From Euborellia annulipes (Eukaryota > Arthropoda > Insecta > Dermaptera > Anisolabididae), in the NCBI GenBank assembly GCA_023213315.1, contig JAKCPI010004300.1, positions 124,001 through 188,000 of the forward strand: a stretch of DNA of 64,000 nucleotides, read 5' to 3'. The notes beneath the pieces are model-generated. The model was not told the DNA's origin and did not search any database. It was given only the letters and a program-made list of their open reading frames with translations. Of this stretch, positions 42,601-54,507 are shown in pieces. Positions within the stretch are counted from its first letter, which is position 1. Each line of letters starts with the position of its first letter. The position numbers and the translations under genes were made by a program.

Positions 42601-45600
42601 ATAGAAAATACTCAAAACAAAAATTAATAAAATTTTAGACAGATAGAAAGAAGTTTTCCCGAGATTCAAGATCCAAGAAAAAAAACACATTTAATATTAA
42701 AGATATAGATAGATTGATACAGAATCTAGAAAAAAATGAGTTCATTAAAAAAAAGTTTTTTGAGGATAAAAAAATCAAAATATTTTTTATTTCAATTCCA
42801 CTTGAGTGTTCATAAATTATTTAACTTGTATTAATTTAAAAAATTTGTTTTTCACTGCTACTATAAACTAAATAAACTGGTGAAAAAATGGTGAATAAAA
42901 AATATTCCCTTAACAACTATATTAATTAGAAGTTATATTAGAGGGTAAAAATTGTTAGATTAATTAATATTAAACAAAAATAGTAGTAGAGTAGGATGCG
43001 AATTTTGAAATAAAAACAAATCATACTACGTTGACCCGGCAAAAAAAAGAAATAATTAAGAGAAAAATTAAAAAAAAAAAAAAAAAAAAAAAATAGAAGG
43101 AACAAACTATAAATGAAAATTAAAAAAAAAAAATATTTAAATGAGTTCTTAAAAAAAAAAATAGCCTTCAAAACTACACGAAATCATAAATCATTTACTA
43201 TACCTATGGTATCTATCTTGGCCTTATCCCTATGTGGGGTGGCAAAATTAATTTACAATAATACATACAGGAAGTTTTTCCCTATTGCAGGTTATTCGGA
43301 AAATAATAAAGATAACTTAATATTTTGTTGAAAAAAAAAAAAAAAAAAATTCAACAAAATATAAAGTTATCTTTATTCAATTATTTGCCAAATAACCTGA
43401 GGAAAAAAAAACTTACGTCTCCTGAACTCTAAAATTAATTTATAAAGAAATGAGACAGAGAGAAAAGCAACCCCGTCCGTCTCACGGCCTGACGCTTAAT
43501 AGGAAAAAGGAAAAAAAAGCTGACAGGAAAGGAAGAAATGCCTTAGCTCGGGTAACTCGTGGTCACCATCCACGTGACTCACTAGAAGTGAGCCCGAAAG
43601 TGGATACGAAATCATACATTGGCGTAGCTAGAAATTTTTGATGGGGGGGGGTTCAAGAAAATTTTTTCAAAAATTTAAGATTATTTTTATAAATCATTTT
43701 GGTTTTTTTTTTTAGCTAGAGTAAATTATTATTCCCTATATGAAATATAATTTGTATTATAGAGGTTAAATATCTAGTCATGGCTTGGGTCCCATGGGCG
43801 GGGGGGGGGGTTTGAACCCCTAAACCCCCCTGGCTACTGATTTGAAGAAACAAGAAATTTCAATATAAATTTCGATAGATTTGTAAAAATTTTACCAAAA
43901 GAATGAATTTCTTTCTTCTAAAAAATAAAAAAAAAAACTTTCCATCTAGGCCTAATCACAAGAATTCGTATCTCTCTCTAAAAGAGGAAAAGACGATTAA
44001 CTCCCCTGAAATGCTCTCTATTCATATGGCTAATACTGTACAATACAATAAAAGAGGGGGGGGGGGATCACTTGGGCTAACAAATTTAGACAAATTTTAA
44101 AAAAATTCGCATGCTTCCCTTATTACTAACAAAAGGGAAGGAAAGAGGAAGGTCACCTGAGGACGTTGTCGTTGACTCGCCTGTAGCTCAGCCTCGATCT
44201 CCTCAAGAAGTGTGAGATTCCTCGGGAGGCCCATGTGTGTCGCGTTATAATCCTCGCCGAAACTGATTTCGCGTTGCCGAGGGGCTGTCTTCGGCAATCG
44301 GGCACTAATTGTTTGATTGACAACTGGGGGTAAGGGAGTGCTTGTTTTCTCGGCCTGGGATTTGTTGGTCGATGCCGAGGCAGTGCTAGCGGAAAGTGAA
44401 ACAGATGCGGCAACTGCAGCCGCTGCAGCTGCTGCCTCTTTTGCCCGCGCTCGATTAGCTTTCTTGATTGAGTCCGCCGCCTGCACAGAATTATTGTTAA
44501 TTATGGTTAATTAGATTAGATCTCAGAAAAAAAGAAAATTTATTAAACTCAATTAAGTGTTAAAAGTAGAAGATAATTATCCAGTACAGAGAAGGAGGAA
44601 ACTGCGATTATATGCAATATATGTATAAGATCGCAAAAAATTTCGATGCCGAAATTTATCTGTTTAAGTTCAGGAATGTTTTTCACAATATTTAAAGCTG
44701 TAGGACTTCTGTGGTTATGCTGAAATTATAAGATTTTTAGTTTTCATTTTATAATATAAAATTGTTGCATTATTGTTAATGTACCGTCATAGAGACCCAT
44801 ACTATCCAAAATTTGACAATGAAATTGCAAAAAAAAATGATAGCTTGACCACTTACCAAATCAGAATATGTATTTTGCTTGAATTCGACAAGCACTTAAA
44901 GCATCAAAACAGTATGTATTTTTGATTCAATTTCATTGTCTAATTTTCTCTCTATTACTGTACATAAACAACAATGCAACAATTTTATATTATAAAAAAA
45001 ATCTGGTGTGACTGGTCGCACAGCACACAACTTTCTCTTACCCTTCGGCAAGAGAAAGTTGTGTTCTGTGCTTGTCACACAAGATTTTTTGTGTCGACAT
45101 ATATTTAGTTTTCCACCGATATATTAGAATTCAAGATGTAAAATTTATAAACATGGGAAAATATTTATATTTTGTTACCATGACCGGCAACCATTTCTCC
45201 TATCTTTCCTATGAAGTACAAAAGTAGATTGGTCTTTAAACAAGAGAGCAAAATGAGAATATACATTTTAAAGAGCATCTAAAAATTAATTGATTTTTGA
45301 ATTAAAAAAAAAATCGTTGGAGCAAATTTTGAGAAAATCGAAAAAAACTGAAAAACTACATCAGTAAAGTACTAGTACTCTTTGGCCGATTTTGATTAAA
45401 AGCTTATTTTCAGGCCTCAGGTGGGTGCCTAACTTAAATATAAAATTTCAGCCTCTTAGCTCAATTCCTTCATGCTTTAAATTGAACCACAGACAGACAG
45501 ACAGGCAACACAGACAGACAGACCATGTCGCGAAAACCACTTTTTTTGTTTCAGGGGACCTCAAAACGTGTATATCCATCAAAATCTCGACATCGAATTT

Positions 45601-48600
45601 TTGACATGAATTCAATACTTTCTCTCTCTATATATTATCATATATAGAGGCAAGAGAAAGTAAAAAAATCTTATTATTTCAGCCAACCACAGAAGAAGTC
45701 CAACAGCAAGTGGATGAAACATTTTCTGAAGTTTAATAAAGTTTTTAAACTATCTTTTGACTTTTTAAGGAACCTATTAGCCCTAATTAACCCTTAAATA
45801 AAAATTTTTGTTGGCTGCCTGCCTCGGTTTTCAAAGTTTCAAAAGCAATTGTTTCTTTTTTGAATTTTGAAATTCTTTCGATGCAATTTCATTGTCTAAT
45901 TTTTGATAATATGGCTCTCTATAGCGTTTTAAGGCCTAGCATCTTACGACCTTAATTAAATTGCTATTTAATGAGAGACAGATATGGCGCCGTTTTTGAT
46001 CGGAAACTTGGTCACCTGATTCCTGCCCAACACTGTCGCGAGTCGAATGATCGATGGATATAAGTGGGTGCTTAATAAATGTATGACAAATTTACTGTGT
46101 ACACTATGAGGGGCAACCTGCCCTATGTACATGTTTGAATAAATAAATAAATAATTAATAAAAATTTTTTCTTTAAAATTATATTTTATTTAAATTTCTC
46201 GGTTTCAAAATATATATTGAATTATATCAAATTGGTGACGATCACTTACTAAAGAAATAATGTCAAGAAAACATTTTCTCCTATCTAGACTTTATTTTTA
46301 GACCGTATCGACATTTCGATAGCGTCTACCGACCTTCATCGGACATGGTCAAATGGAAGAGATGCTTATCAGTCGTAAACAAGAAAATAAAGGAGCGTTT
46401 TGCTCACGATTGTAAATTAATGGGTAGCTAACTTAAATAATAAATTTCGTCTAGCTCCTAGCTCTTTTCGTTCTTGAGATATTTTGTTCACAGACCTACA
46501 GTCACACCCGAGTCAAAAAACAAAAAAGTTTTAACCTCAGAAGCCTCAATTCCTTTGATGTTTTATTTGCCTCTCAGAAATTAATTCTACTTTAACACTC
46601 AAAACCCTCATTGAAGACTATGAGGTTTAAATATGAATTACGGATTGATTTGAAATCCTAACTAAAACCTCGAAACTCTCATTTTGAGGTTCAAACCAGT
46701 ATAGAATAATTTCTATATGGATTGAAGTTTTTGAGGGTCATTGTAGATTCCGCAGTTCTTCATTTAACCCTCAAAGTTGTAAAACCGACCGTAGAGATAC
46801 AAACTGGGATTACTTTCTATGTTGAATCCAATCTTCAAAAAATTAAACTGACTCTCGAAAACCTCACGGAAGATTTTGAGGTTTAAATAAGAATTTATGT
46901 TTTGACTCGGGCACAGAGCACACACACACAGACAATAAATACAAATTTAAAACAACGCATATTTTAAAAATAAATGGAAGAAGTGAACAACCAATGAACA
47001 AAAGCAAGAAGAAACAGTGGAAAAAAATATATTCAGAAGAATCATGGAAATTAGAAAATACATCAGAAAAAAATATGAGACGAAAAAAAAAATGAAATTT
47101 AGAAAAAAATTTGACCTCTGCATAAAAAAGAAACAACAATATTTGATCCTCTGACCTTTGATATTAGAATAAAATTTAAATAATTTCAAAATATTTTAAT
47201 AAACGAATGAGCTTATTAATTTATTTATTTTTGTTAGTGCAATATGTAATAAATTTCTTTTTGAAGTGTAAAATTGTTCTCAACCTTCAGTGATATGTAC
47301 TATAAAAAAAAATATATATTTTAATAAAAATATCAAAGGTGATAAAATTCAATAAAAATAAGGATATAAATTCTTTTAATAAATCTAAGTTAATAAATAA
47401 ATGACCTTGAAAGGGGTTTAAATAATTAGGTCAATGTTCAACTACTTTAAAAAATAATGAATTATTTAATAAATAATAATATTAAAAGTGAAATTAAAAT
47501 GAGATGATCTTGAAAAAGTCTTGAGAAATTGAGTTTTCATTAACCAAGGACAGGATTGTTTAATTTAAAATAGGCAGGTCTGAGGTTTAATTAACTTGTA
47601 ATTATAAAAAAATCTGGTGTGGCTGTGCGACTAGTCACACCAGATTACGCTTGGTAAGAGAAAGTTGTGTTCTGTGCTTGACACACCAGATTTTTTGTGT
47701 CGACATATGTTGAGTTCTGCCGATATTTTAGAATTAAAGATGTAAAATTTATAAACATGGGAAAATATTTATATTTTGTTACCATGGCCAGAAACCATTT
47801 CTCCTTTCTATGAAGTACAAGAGTAAAGTGGTCTTCAAATAATTTTGAGTGCAAAACGAGAATATACATTTTATAGAGCATCTAAAAAATAATTAATTTT
47901 TGAATTTTAATCAAAATCGTTAAAGCGAATTTTGAGAAAATACAAAAAAACTGAAAAAGTACATCAGTATAGTACTAGTACTCTTTGCCCGATTTTGTTC
48001 AAAAGCTTCGTGTTACGTTCAGACCATGCTGCTAATTCAGTGCTGGATTCAGTGGTCCTCAAAACGTGTATATCCATCAAAATCTCGACATCGAATTTTT
48101 GACATGAATCCAATACTTTCTCTCTATATATATTAACATATATATAGAAGTAAGAGAAAGTAAAAAAGGTTAAATGGGAGAAAGTAAATGGGGCTAGCTT
48201 ATGAAAAAAAGGTCAATTAATCGTAAACAAAATAAACCACTATTAGCTCCTCCACATTTAAAAATATCTCAGCGCCTATAAAATACAGCCTGCATAGCGC
48301 GCGATGTTGGCGGGTCTCGGAAATTAAGGAGTCTTTGCCGTTTATCAATAGAGGCCTGGTTTCCTTCACGTCTCCGGTTCATCAATTTTTCACAGATCCA
48401 CATTCCGTCAACTAATTATATATTTATTAAATTGGCAACCGGGGAGAGGGAGGTGTTCCACACACTAGTTCCTCGGGGCCATCCATCCGAGATTCCTCCG
48501 TACTACCTGGCATGCTTGACTTGTTCTCTAGTGTGTTGCCAGTGCCCTCGGCGAGTTAATAGTTATAATATTACTATAGTTCGTTATTTGGTTGATAAAT

Positions 48601-50998
48601 TAATGTCACTCTGTTGTGTATATGATACAAATTTTATCATAGTATATAATCTAATAACATTTGTCCTAATCAATAATAGAATTTTATATTCAGGTTACCA
48701 TTAGAATAAACTTGCTTGTAAAAAGCAAATAATTAATTATTGATTAATATGACCTATTATTTATTTTATGATCATATTAAAATATTTAAAAAAAATTCTT
48801 TTAACTCACCGAGAGTCCTGAGAATTTCTTTAGATCGTAAAAATTCACTTCCGGGGCCTTATTGAAATTTGAGGACCACTGCTTAAAAATATTTTTGGTT
48901 CGATTTGAAATTGATAAATACGTAAATTATTTTTATATTTTTCAAAAATAATGAGGATAATTGATTTGATAAAATAAAGCGTGTCAAATAAATGAATGTA
49001 AAAATCGTCGAGAAAATACCTTGATTGAGAGTTCCGAGGAATTTGGACGTCGGAAGGATGTGTCGGGCTGAACAGTTGGTGTCGGGGGTGACTTGGCCAA
49101 ACGAGGGGGTTCGTCCCCAAGCATGGGAGGTTCTGTTTCCAGGGTAGGATTTTGCGTCTCCACCCCGTCAAGAGAACGAGTCGCCGCCTCGAATAACGAT
49201 GAACCATAAAGATCTAACTCCGAGTTCTGGAAAAAAAAGAAGAAAAAAAATTGATATAATAGACAAAGTTTTAAAGAGAACCTAGGAGAGTTTATGTCCG
49301 GAGTTTCTACATCAGGCGTTATACATAAATCAATTTTGCAAAGGCTTTGAATTACATTAGAGACTGATTAGTATTCTATCGATAGGCTTAAAGTCGATGT
49401 GTGAGTGTATGCTATAAAATGTGTATCATCTGGAATCTATTAAAGTTTTGCATCAAAGTTTACACCTACTCGAGTTCTTGAGTAAATTGACATGATTTTA
49501 TTTACATAATAATTAAAATAAGATGGAAATTAAAATAAAAAAAAAAGATTTATGAAAACCAACCATATATACTTTTTAAATTATTATGAATTAAAAAATA
49601 TAGGAAAGCCTCGTTGACTTCTGAAGTATTCATTATTAATTTGGAATTATAAAGATTTTTTTTTAGAGTAGATATTGTTTCTTATACTATTTGTAGATTC
49701 ATTAATTTTTGATTATAGTTATTTATTTTGATTTTTGGGCTTTGACCAGAAATGTCCTTGGAAGGAATGTACTAATGACCCATTTATAGTCAATCCATTA
49801 TGACGTCAACTAATAAAAAGCATTTAAACTGAGAAGAGGCTTCCTCCCAGGAAATGAAGTATTTTTGTTAATTTTCATATGTTTTCACTTTCATTACGTC
49901 AAACCATTTAGAAAAAGCAATTAATAATTGGACCCTGTTACGCATTAGTGTGTCAAGCGCCAGCTACCGAGTTTTGAGAAAATTAACATTAAAGTTTTTT
50001 GTTTTCATTGGATTATATATAATTTTTTTTGTCAATTGTGCAAGTAACATTAAATATAAATTTTTTTAGGACATATTTCATAAAAAAAATATTTGAAACA
50101 ATATTCCGTGCTTAACTCAATTTTTAATTTTTTTTTTTGGCGCTTGACACACTAATGCATAACAGGGTCCAATTAGTTATATTAAATTCCAAATCCATAC
50201 CGAGTATTGAGGAGTTAAAATATCATCAGAGGTCAATTTTCTCAAAATATTGCCTAAACAATTTTTTTTTTTTTTTAATTAAAGGTCTTTTCCGGCATCG
50301 AAGGCCATTTAGACCCTGTCTCTATTTACATTGGATTGGCTACCATCAGAGATGGCTACCAATCTAATTGAAATAAATTCTGGTCGCATGCGAAGCCTTG
50401 ACCCCCCAGCCCCCAGCACAAGAGGCAGATACTCTACCACTGAGCTATGGACCAAGGGCTGTCTAAATAATTAAAAATAGAATACCAATATGAAATAAGA
50501 GAAAGTAAAAATAATAAAAAACAACTGTCATTTTTTTATTTGATCCTGTAGTTAATAAAGCTCAAAATGGTTGATGGTGCATAGGGCGTTAAGGAAGGGA
50601 GCAACTCTCCCCAGTGTCCTCTTTGTCTCCCCCTGGATTTTTCCATTTTTCAAAAATAAACGGTGACATATGAAATAAATTTTGTTTTATATAGATAATA
50701 ATTTTTCAAAGTATATACGGCGTGGGCGTTGGTTTTATCTATGAATATCTAAAGGTTGAATTTGCGTGTCGGTTGAGCGATTTGGGGAATTTGGAGTGGG
50801 TGGGTGGGTTGCATACCTCTCTGTAGTGGGTCCACTGGGGTTGCCTGGCAAATGGGAAATGGGGATCCCCTGGGACTGATGCGAACGTCTCACTACCGAT
50901 GGCTGTAGCTCCTGGCACCAACCAAAAGGGAAGTAGATCTGTTGCTGGAGGAGGGGGAACCTCCTGTGGGGCTGGATCCACCCCCACCATCCGAGATA
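39672..50998 (-). CDS. Single-pass membrane protein with conserved cytoplasmic tail (5' end missing)
   Basis: Exons (5' to 3'): 50817-50998, 49020-49226, 48810-48878, 44157-44480, 41648-41872, 39672-39782. After a split first codon all junctions are phase 0 and give about 371 residues plus TGA. Order: a Pro-rich segment (PAPQEVPPPPATDLLPF), an acidic/Pro region (TQNPTLETEPPMLGDEPPR), WSSNFNKAPEVNFYDLKKF, an Ala-rich run (KEAAAAAAAVAAS), one membrane helix (GIAVGLAATAALIVAASIVL) followed by YRRRY as stop-transfer, and a tail with CSNPDSSGYIDDTTLR and DNDSFLNSLEAMTIQNYW, ending KHTKL. This tail looks like one I associate with uncharacterised arthropod membrane proteins; I know no function. Tyr in SSGYIDD could be a sorting or phosphorylation site (inference). 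Further exons in the 4.3-kb gap 44481-48809 cannot be excluded. The signal peptide should be upstream. Confidence 0.85.
39921..39957 (-). ncRNA. Hammerhead-like motif, decayed
   Basis: CTGAAGA, hairpin (CCT/AGG and GT/AC), GAAACATG, then CTAATAAAAT. The cleavage position would be G, which is not allowed, so likely inactive. Confidence 0.4.
40027..40815 (+). pseudogene. mariner transposase remnant, deleted and split
   Basis: The left end AGGTCAATAAGTCCGTGACT is mariner-like. From 40198: HQDNARVHTCAISMTK, then IHELGYELLPHPPYSSDLAP and SDYFLFPNLKKWLGGKRF, the C-terminal catalytic region with the second and third acidic residues of the D,D34D triad. The N-terminal half is deleted. At 40368-40731 a hAT-type element interrupts, after which DSKDEIISQTNTYFE resumes. 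Dead. Confidence 0.85.
40368..40731. mobile_element. hAT-type element inside the mariner copy
   Basis: Ends CAAGGGCGTATATAG and CTTATATACGCCCCTG; flanks ATTTGACT (40360-40367) and ATTTGATT (40732-40739), an 8-bp duplication with one change. G- and C-runs inside. Removing it restores the mariner reading frame. Confidence 0.8.
42000..43100. other. AT-rich intron
   Basis: Intron of the membrane-protein gene. A SINE family 1 tail lies at about 42530-42590; A-runs at 43069-43093. No coding signal. Confidence 0.4.
43230..43600 (+). repeat. SINE-like family 4 copy, split by a foldback insert
   Basis: CTATGTGGGGTGGCAAAATT through GAGACAGAGAGAAAAGCAAC and TAGCTCGGGTAACTCGTGG match 2169-2387 inverted. 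At about 43262-43425 an insert with inverted arms (AATAATAAAGATAACTT against AAGTTATCTTTATT; AATATTTTGTTGAA against TTCAACAAAATAT) splits it. Confidence 0.6.
43617..43850. mobile_element. hAT-like remnant with G-runs
   Basis: ATTGGCGTAGCTAGAAATTT at the left and CCCCCCTGGCTACTGA at the right form imperfect inverted ends. Two G-runs inside. No clear target duplication. Confidence 0.45.
44750..44994. mobile_element. Foldback element
   Basis: ATAATATAAAATTGTTGCAT at 44750 is inverted at 44975-44994; GACAATGAAATTG pairs with CAATTTCATTGTC. A hairpin-capped repeat inserted just outside its right end. Confidence 0.6.
45002..45661 (+). repeat. Hairpin-capped repeat, representative copy
   Basis: About 660 bp. 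The 5' end TCTGGTGTGACTGG folds with CTTGTCACACAAGA through AGCACACAACTTTCTCTTAC and its complement GTAAGAG-like arm: a near-perfect hairpin of about 45 bp. The middle holds CTGAAAAACTACATCAGTAA, an (ACAG)n run and CATGTCGCGAAAACCACTT. The 3' end is a hairpin, CTCTCTATATATTATCATATATAGAG, closed by GCAAGAGAAAGT. The inner half of the 5' hairpin (ACTTTCTCTTAC) is the complement of the 3' end. No protein. All copies are flanked by A-tracts. Confidence 0.7.
45685..45727 (+). ncRNA. Hammerhead-like motif, one core change
   Basis: CAGAAGA in place of CTGAAGA, 5-bp stem II (GTCCA/TGGAT, one G-T), GAAACATT, then TTTAATAAAG. A U-to-A change in the core probably kills activity. Confidence 0.4.
46308..46345 (-). 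ncRNA. Hammerhead-like motif, decayed
   Basis: CCGATGA (one change from CTGATGA), weak stem II, GAAATGTC, then CTAAAAATAAAG. Stem I partly paired. Confidence 0.35.
47613..48161 (+). repeat. Hairpin-capped repeat
   Basis: Same ends (TCTGGTGTGGCTG; GTAAGAGAAAGT); its (ACAG)n block is deleted. It sits in an A-tract in an intron of the membrane-protein gene. Confidence 0.7.
48230..48560. other. GC-richer block of unknown nature
   Basis: Contains TATAAAATACAGCCTGCATA, then CTAGTTCCTCGGGGCCATCC and TCTCTAGTGTGTTGCC. It could be a solo LTR or a gene fragment; I found no frame, ends or target duplication to decide. Confidence 0.3.
49930..50161. mobile_element. Inverted-repeat short element (GGACCCTGTTA family), copy 2
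   Basis: GGACCCTGTTACGCATTAGT...ACTAATGCATAACAGGGTCC, nearly perfect over 30 bp. The segment 50085-50290, from inside this element outward, is duplicated at 52449-52645. Confidence 0.8.
50272..50462 (-). repeat. tRNA-derived SINE, family 1
   Basis: Minus strand: a clear A box in TCCATAGCTCAGTGGTAGAG and TATCTGCCTCTTGTGCTGGG, then a degenerate B region, and the family-1 body with GGTCTAAATGGCCTTCGATG and CGGAAAAGACC. Head is closest to a tRNA with TAGCTCAGTGGTAGAG. Confidence 0.7.
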
Positions 50999-51752
50999 CT
51001 GCAAACAAAGAAACAACAACAATTAGTATTATTTTCAAACTAACAAAGTTTTTTTTTTATTGAATATTATAGCCTATTCGACATTTCTATTTGGAAAAGG
51101 AGTGAATGAAATATTTTTTTCTAATTGATATTCATGTATACGAGTTCAAATTATAATAAGAATATTATAAATTTACCATACCTATAACAGAAATTTAAGA
51201 AATTAATTAGAAAACAAGTTGCTTAATTTAATCTTTTCAATCCTTTCAATAACTATAATTACAGCTATAATAATCTAATTGCAAATACATATCACTTAAT
51301 CTAAAAGTGAATGGGAAAGATGAGGTTCAAATACAAATCCTTTGTATTTACGTCCGGGATTACAATGTCTTTTAAGTGGAGTGTTTTGTAATTTAACACA
51401 AAACAACAACAAAACTACTTAAAAAAGAGAAAACATTTAATCTAATCTGAAGAAAATTTATTTTATTTTTCTCATAATTGAATTTTGATCATATCTTTCT
51501 TTCTGTCTATTAATTAAATTTAAAATGTCTTCTTTGTATAGAAAATGTGATTAAAGAGGAGATATAAAAGGTAACTAACTATATTATCTAACTTGATTGT
51601 ATGAGGCTTCAAATTTATTGAATTTTTTTTTTAACCTGCGCTTCTCTCTCAAGGGATGTCTGGATTTAAAATTAAAACAAGTGCAGGAATTAATAACGAG
51701 GCACTTGTTTTTTTAATTAAGTCTACGAGAAGTTTATTAAATTAAAAAAAAA

Positions 51753-51899
51753 TCTGGTGTGACTGTCGACACAACTGTGTGTACTTTCCGCCGATATATT
51801 AGAATTCAAGATGTAAATAATCCAATATTTTCTCTCTCTCTCCTTTTTATATATATATATGTATATTAACATATACATACATATAGGTAAGAGAAAGTA
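51753..51899 (+). repeat. Hairpin-capped repeat, internally deleted (147 bp)
   Basis: Keeps only the first 30 bases and the 3' hairpin with GGTAAGAGAAAGT. A further inverted fragment begins at 54511, and a reverse fragment lies at 54999-55235. Confidence 0.65.
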
Positions 51900-52448
51900 A
51901 AAAAAAAAATGTTTAAATAATTTGTCAAAAAAAATTACGAATATGCCACAATGATTGTTTTGGCAAATCAATGTTTATTTATTTATTTATACTATTTTGA
52001 TCTGGAGGAAGTTAATTCAACATTTGGTTAAAAGTGTTTATCATGATTTAGAAGAGTTTAAGAATTTTGGAATGAGTTAACGCTGACCAAAAGGTAAGCT
52101 TCTATATGTAGGCCTATCTTAACTACATACAGTATAAATGAACATTTATTTGATTGTTTTCGATATCTTAAAAATAATCTTTATTTTTCCAGCTCCTATA
52201 ATTATTCCATTAAAATCGAAACTTTTCAAGTTTTATTACATATAGACCTATTGCTGCGTGCTCCTGCCCTACGATAAATGATATCTCTCTAGCCACCTTG
52301 TCACTAGAATGCCAATTTTGCATTAGTTTGAGACAATCATTTTTTTTCCATTATAAATGAAGAAGGGGATAATTATAGGCAGTAGATAAAAAATGATAAC
52401 AAAATGTTAATCTACCATACCATGGTACATTTACTATGTAATATGCAC

Positions 52449-52645
52449 TGAGAAACAATATTCCGTGCTTAACTCAATTTTTAATTTTTTTTTTGCGCTT
52501 GACACACTAATGCATAACAGGGTCCAATTAGGAAGATTATATTAAATTCCAAATCCATATCGAGTATTGAGGAGTTAAAATATCATCAGAGGTCAATTTT
52601 CTCAAAATATTGCCTAAACAATTTTTTTTTTTTTAATTAAAGGTC
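52449..52645 (+). repeat. Duplicated segment (partner 50085-50290)
   Basis: AACAATATTCCGTGCTTAAC through AATTAAAGGTCT is repeated with few changes. It begins inside the GGACCCTGTTA element and ends in a SINE T-run, so it was copied after both insertions. 52650-54280 is AT-rich with nothing recognised. Confidence 0.75.
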
Positions 52646-54284
52646 TACCATTGAGCACTGACCGGACTAGAACTAAAAATTATTGACGAAAATTGAACAG
52701 ACTAATATAAAAAAAAAAAATAATAAAGATTATTTAATTTATTCGGTCAATAGAATGAACATAAGCTTTTGAATTTCTATTTTTTTTATTTTTAATTATT
52801 ATTATTATTGGCTCAATAGAGCAAAAATATTTTTTGTAAAAAAATTCAATTCGTACGAGAAGTTTGACTGGTTAGATACATTATTAGTCGATAATAGGCC
52901 TATTAATATATTTGAAGAAGGTATTAAAAAAAGAGCTAGTTGCATTTATTGAAAAAACACTACAAACCGTGGCGAGAAAATTTTCGTGGATCGCCAAAGA
53001 AATTTATTTGGCGATAAAAAAATATAAGGCAATAAGGTAAAGACAATATTTTACAGAAAATTGGGACAGAAATGAAATTACTTTGCGCACTAAAATCACT
53101 TCCATGGGACCTTATTTAGAGCACTAATTAATATACTGTAGCTTATTGAAAACTGACTCTTTTGACGTTAATAAAATAAACGAATATATAAATGTACCGT
53201 GAATTGTATAATTCGATATCAGGGAGTTGGCTTTAATTAAATCAAAAATAGTGAAATTATTTATTTATTCTTTGATTAAGAATATCAAATTAAGATGTTA
53301 TATTAGTTGGAGTACTATCTAATTAGAAAGCTCTTATAAAGTAAATTAATTAATTATCTAGACATAATAACAAAAGGGAATTAATTTTAATTCAAAAATC
53401 TCCATCTCAAGTTACCTTCAAATTGTGATACTTGAAATATGCTAATCCTATACTTTGAGAGTAAACTAAAAACAAACACCATGGATGATTATTACGAATT
53501 CTCCCGTGAATCATTTTTCATTTTTCAACGTCTAACTTTCTAGTATAGAATATGAATGAATGCTAATCAAGAGAGATTAATTATTTAGACACGCGTATAA
53601 AATCTTCTCGTCTTTTGGCCTCATTAGGAAAGGAACAATTTAGAACAATTTGTTCAATTAAGAGAACAATCGAGCGAACCACCTGCTAATGTTCAAAATC
53701 ACCAGACGTCTGCTCTTTTAGAAAATAAAAAAAGAACAGAAGAGAGAATTGTTAAAGAGAATATTAATGGGAATTGAAATAGAAAATAATTTGAGGGTTG
53801 AAGTAGAATAAACCTTTCATTTAGAAAATATCAATACCAATTATCTCATTTTATCAAAGCAAAAAAAAAAAAAAAAAAAATTGAATGTAAGATATTTTAA
53901 TATGGCTGTCACTAGTTAGTTCTATTATTTTTTGTATTTTTATGAGTATATTAGAATATATTCGCAAGTAGACCACATAAATTAATCTCAAGAAGATTAG
54001 AGCTTTTATGTATGGACGTAAATACAATTTTCAAAATATGATAAAGTGTTGTAAAAAAAGGTTAATTATTTTTGAAAGAAAGGAGAAAAATTCCACAAAC
54101 AGAATTTTGTTTGCAGACTCGGGGTGCAATAAAGAATTAATTCGTTTTTGAGCCAAAGGCCCAGGATTTACTTCCCGTTCGAAGTAAGAAAAATTGAATT
54201 TAATTTGATCTGCTAAAATATATTCACTATAAATAATAGAACTAGTCAAGAGAGATTAATTATTTAGACGAGGTCAGAATAAAA

Positions 54285-54507
54285 TAAAGGGTTGTTTAAA
54301 TTAATGCCCTCATGGCTGACGTTTTGGACTCAGATCTAGACCATCCTCAAAGTCGGCTGGCAATAATCCAATTAGTTAACAGCGATAACACTATTCTTTA
54401 CGTTTTCGTGTTGACATTGAAATTACATACTTGGATTATTGCCAGCCGGCTCTGAAGATAGATCTGGTGCCTAAACGACAGCTGCGAGGGTGTTAATTTA
54501 AATTAAA
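54285..54507. mobile_element. Inverted-pair element with two decayed hammerhead-like motifs
   Basis: The arms share TTAAATTAATGCCCTCATGG/CTGCGAGGGTGTTAATTTAA and TCGGCTGGCAATAATCCAA/TTGGATTATTGCCAGCCGGC. The left arm (minus) has TTGAGGATGG...CAAAACGTC, the right arm (plus) CTGAAGATAG...TAAACGAC. A further case of the outward-facing pair layout. Confidence 0.6.

Noticed and set aside
4128..50462. tRNA-like sequences at 4128, 10040, 14200, 20764, 50390 and 60100
   Set aside because: They lack complete cloverleafs and are joined to repeated bodies with A-rich tails and target duplications, so they are SINE heads.
50739..51038. An ATG frame starting MKIILIVVVSLFAVSRM that looks like a signal peptide for the membrane-protein gene
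   Set aside because: The hydrophobic part is the translated polypyrimidine tract before TTTGTTTGCAG; the true exon starts at 50998 in the same frame.
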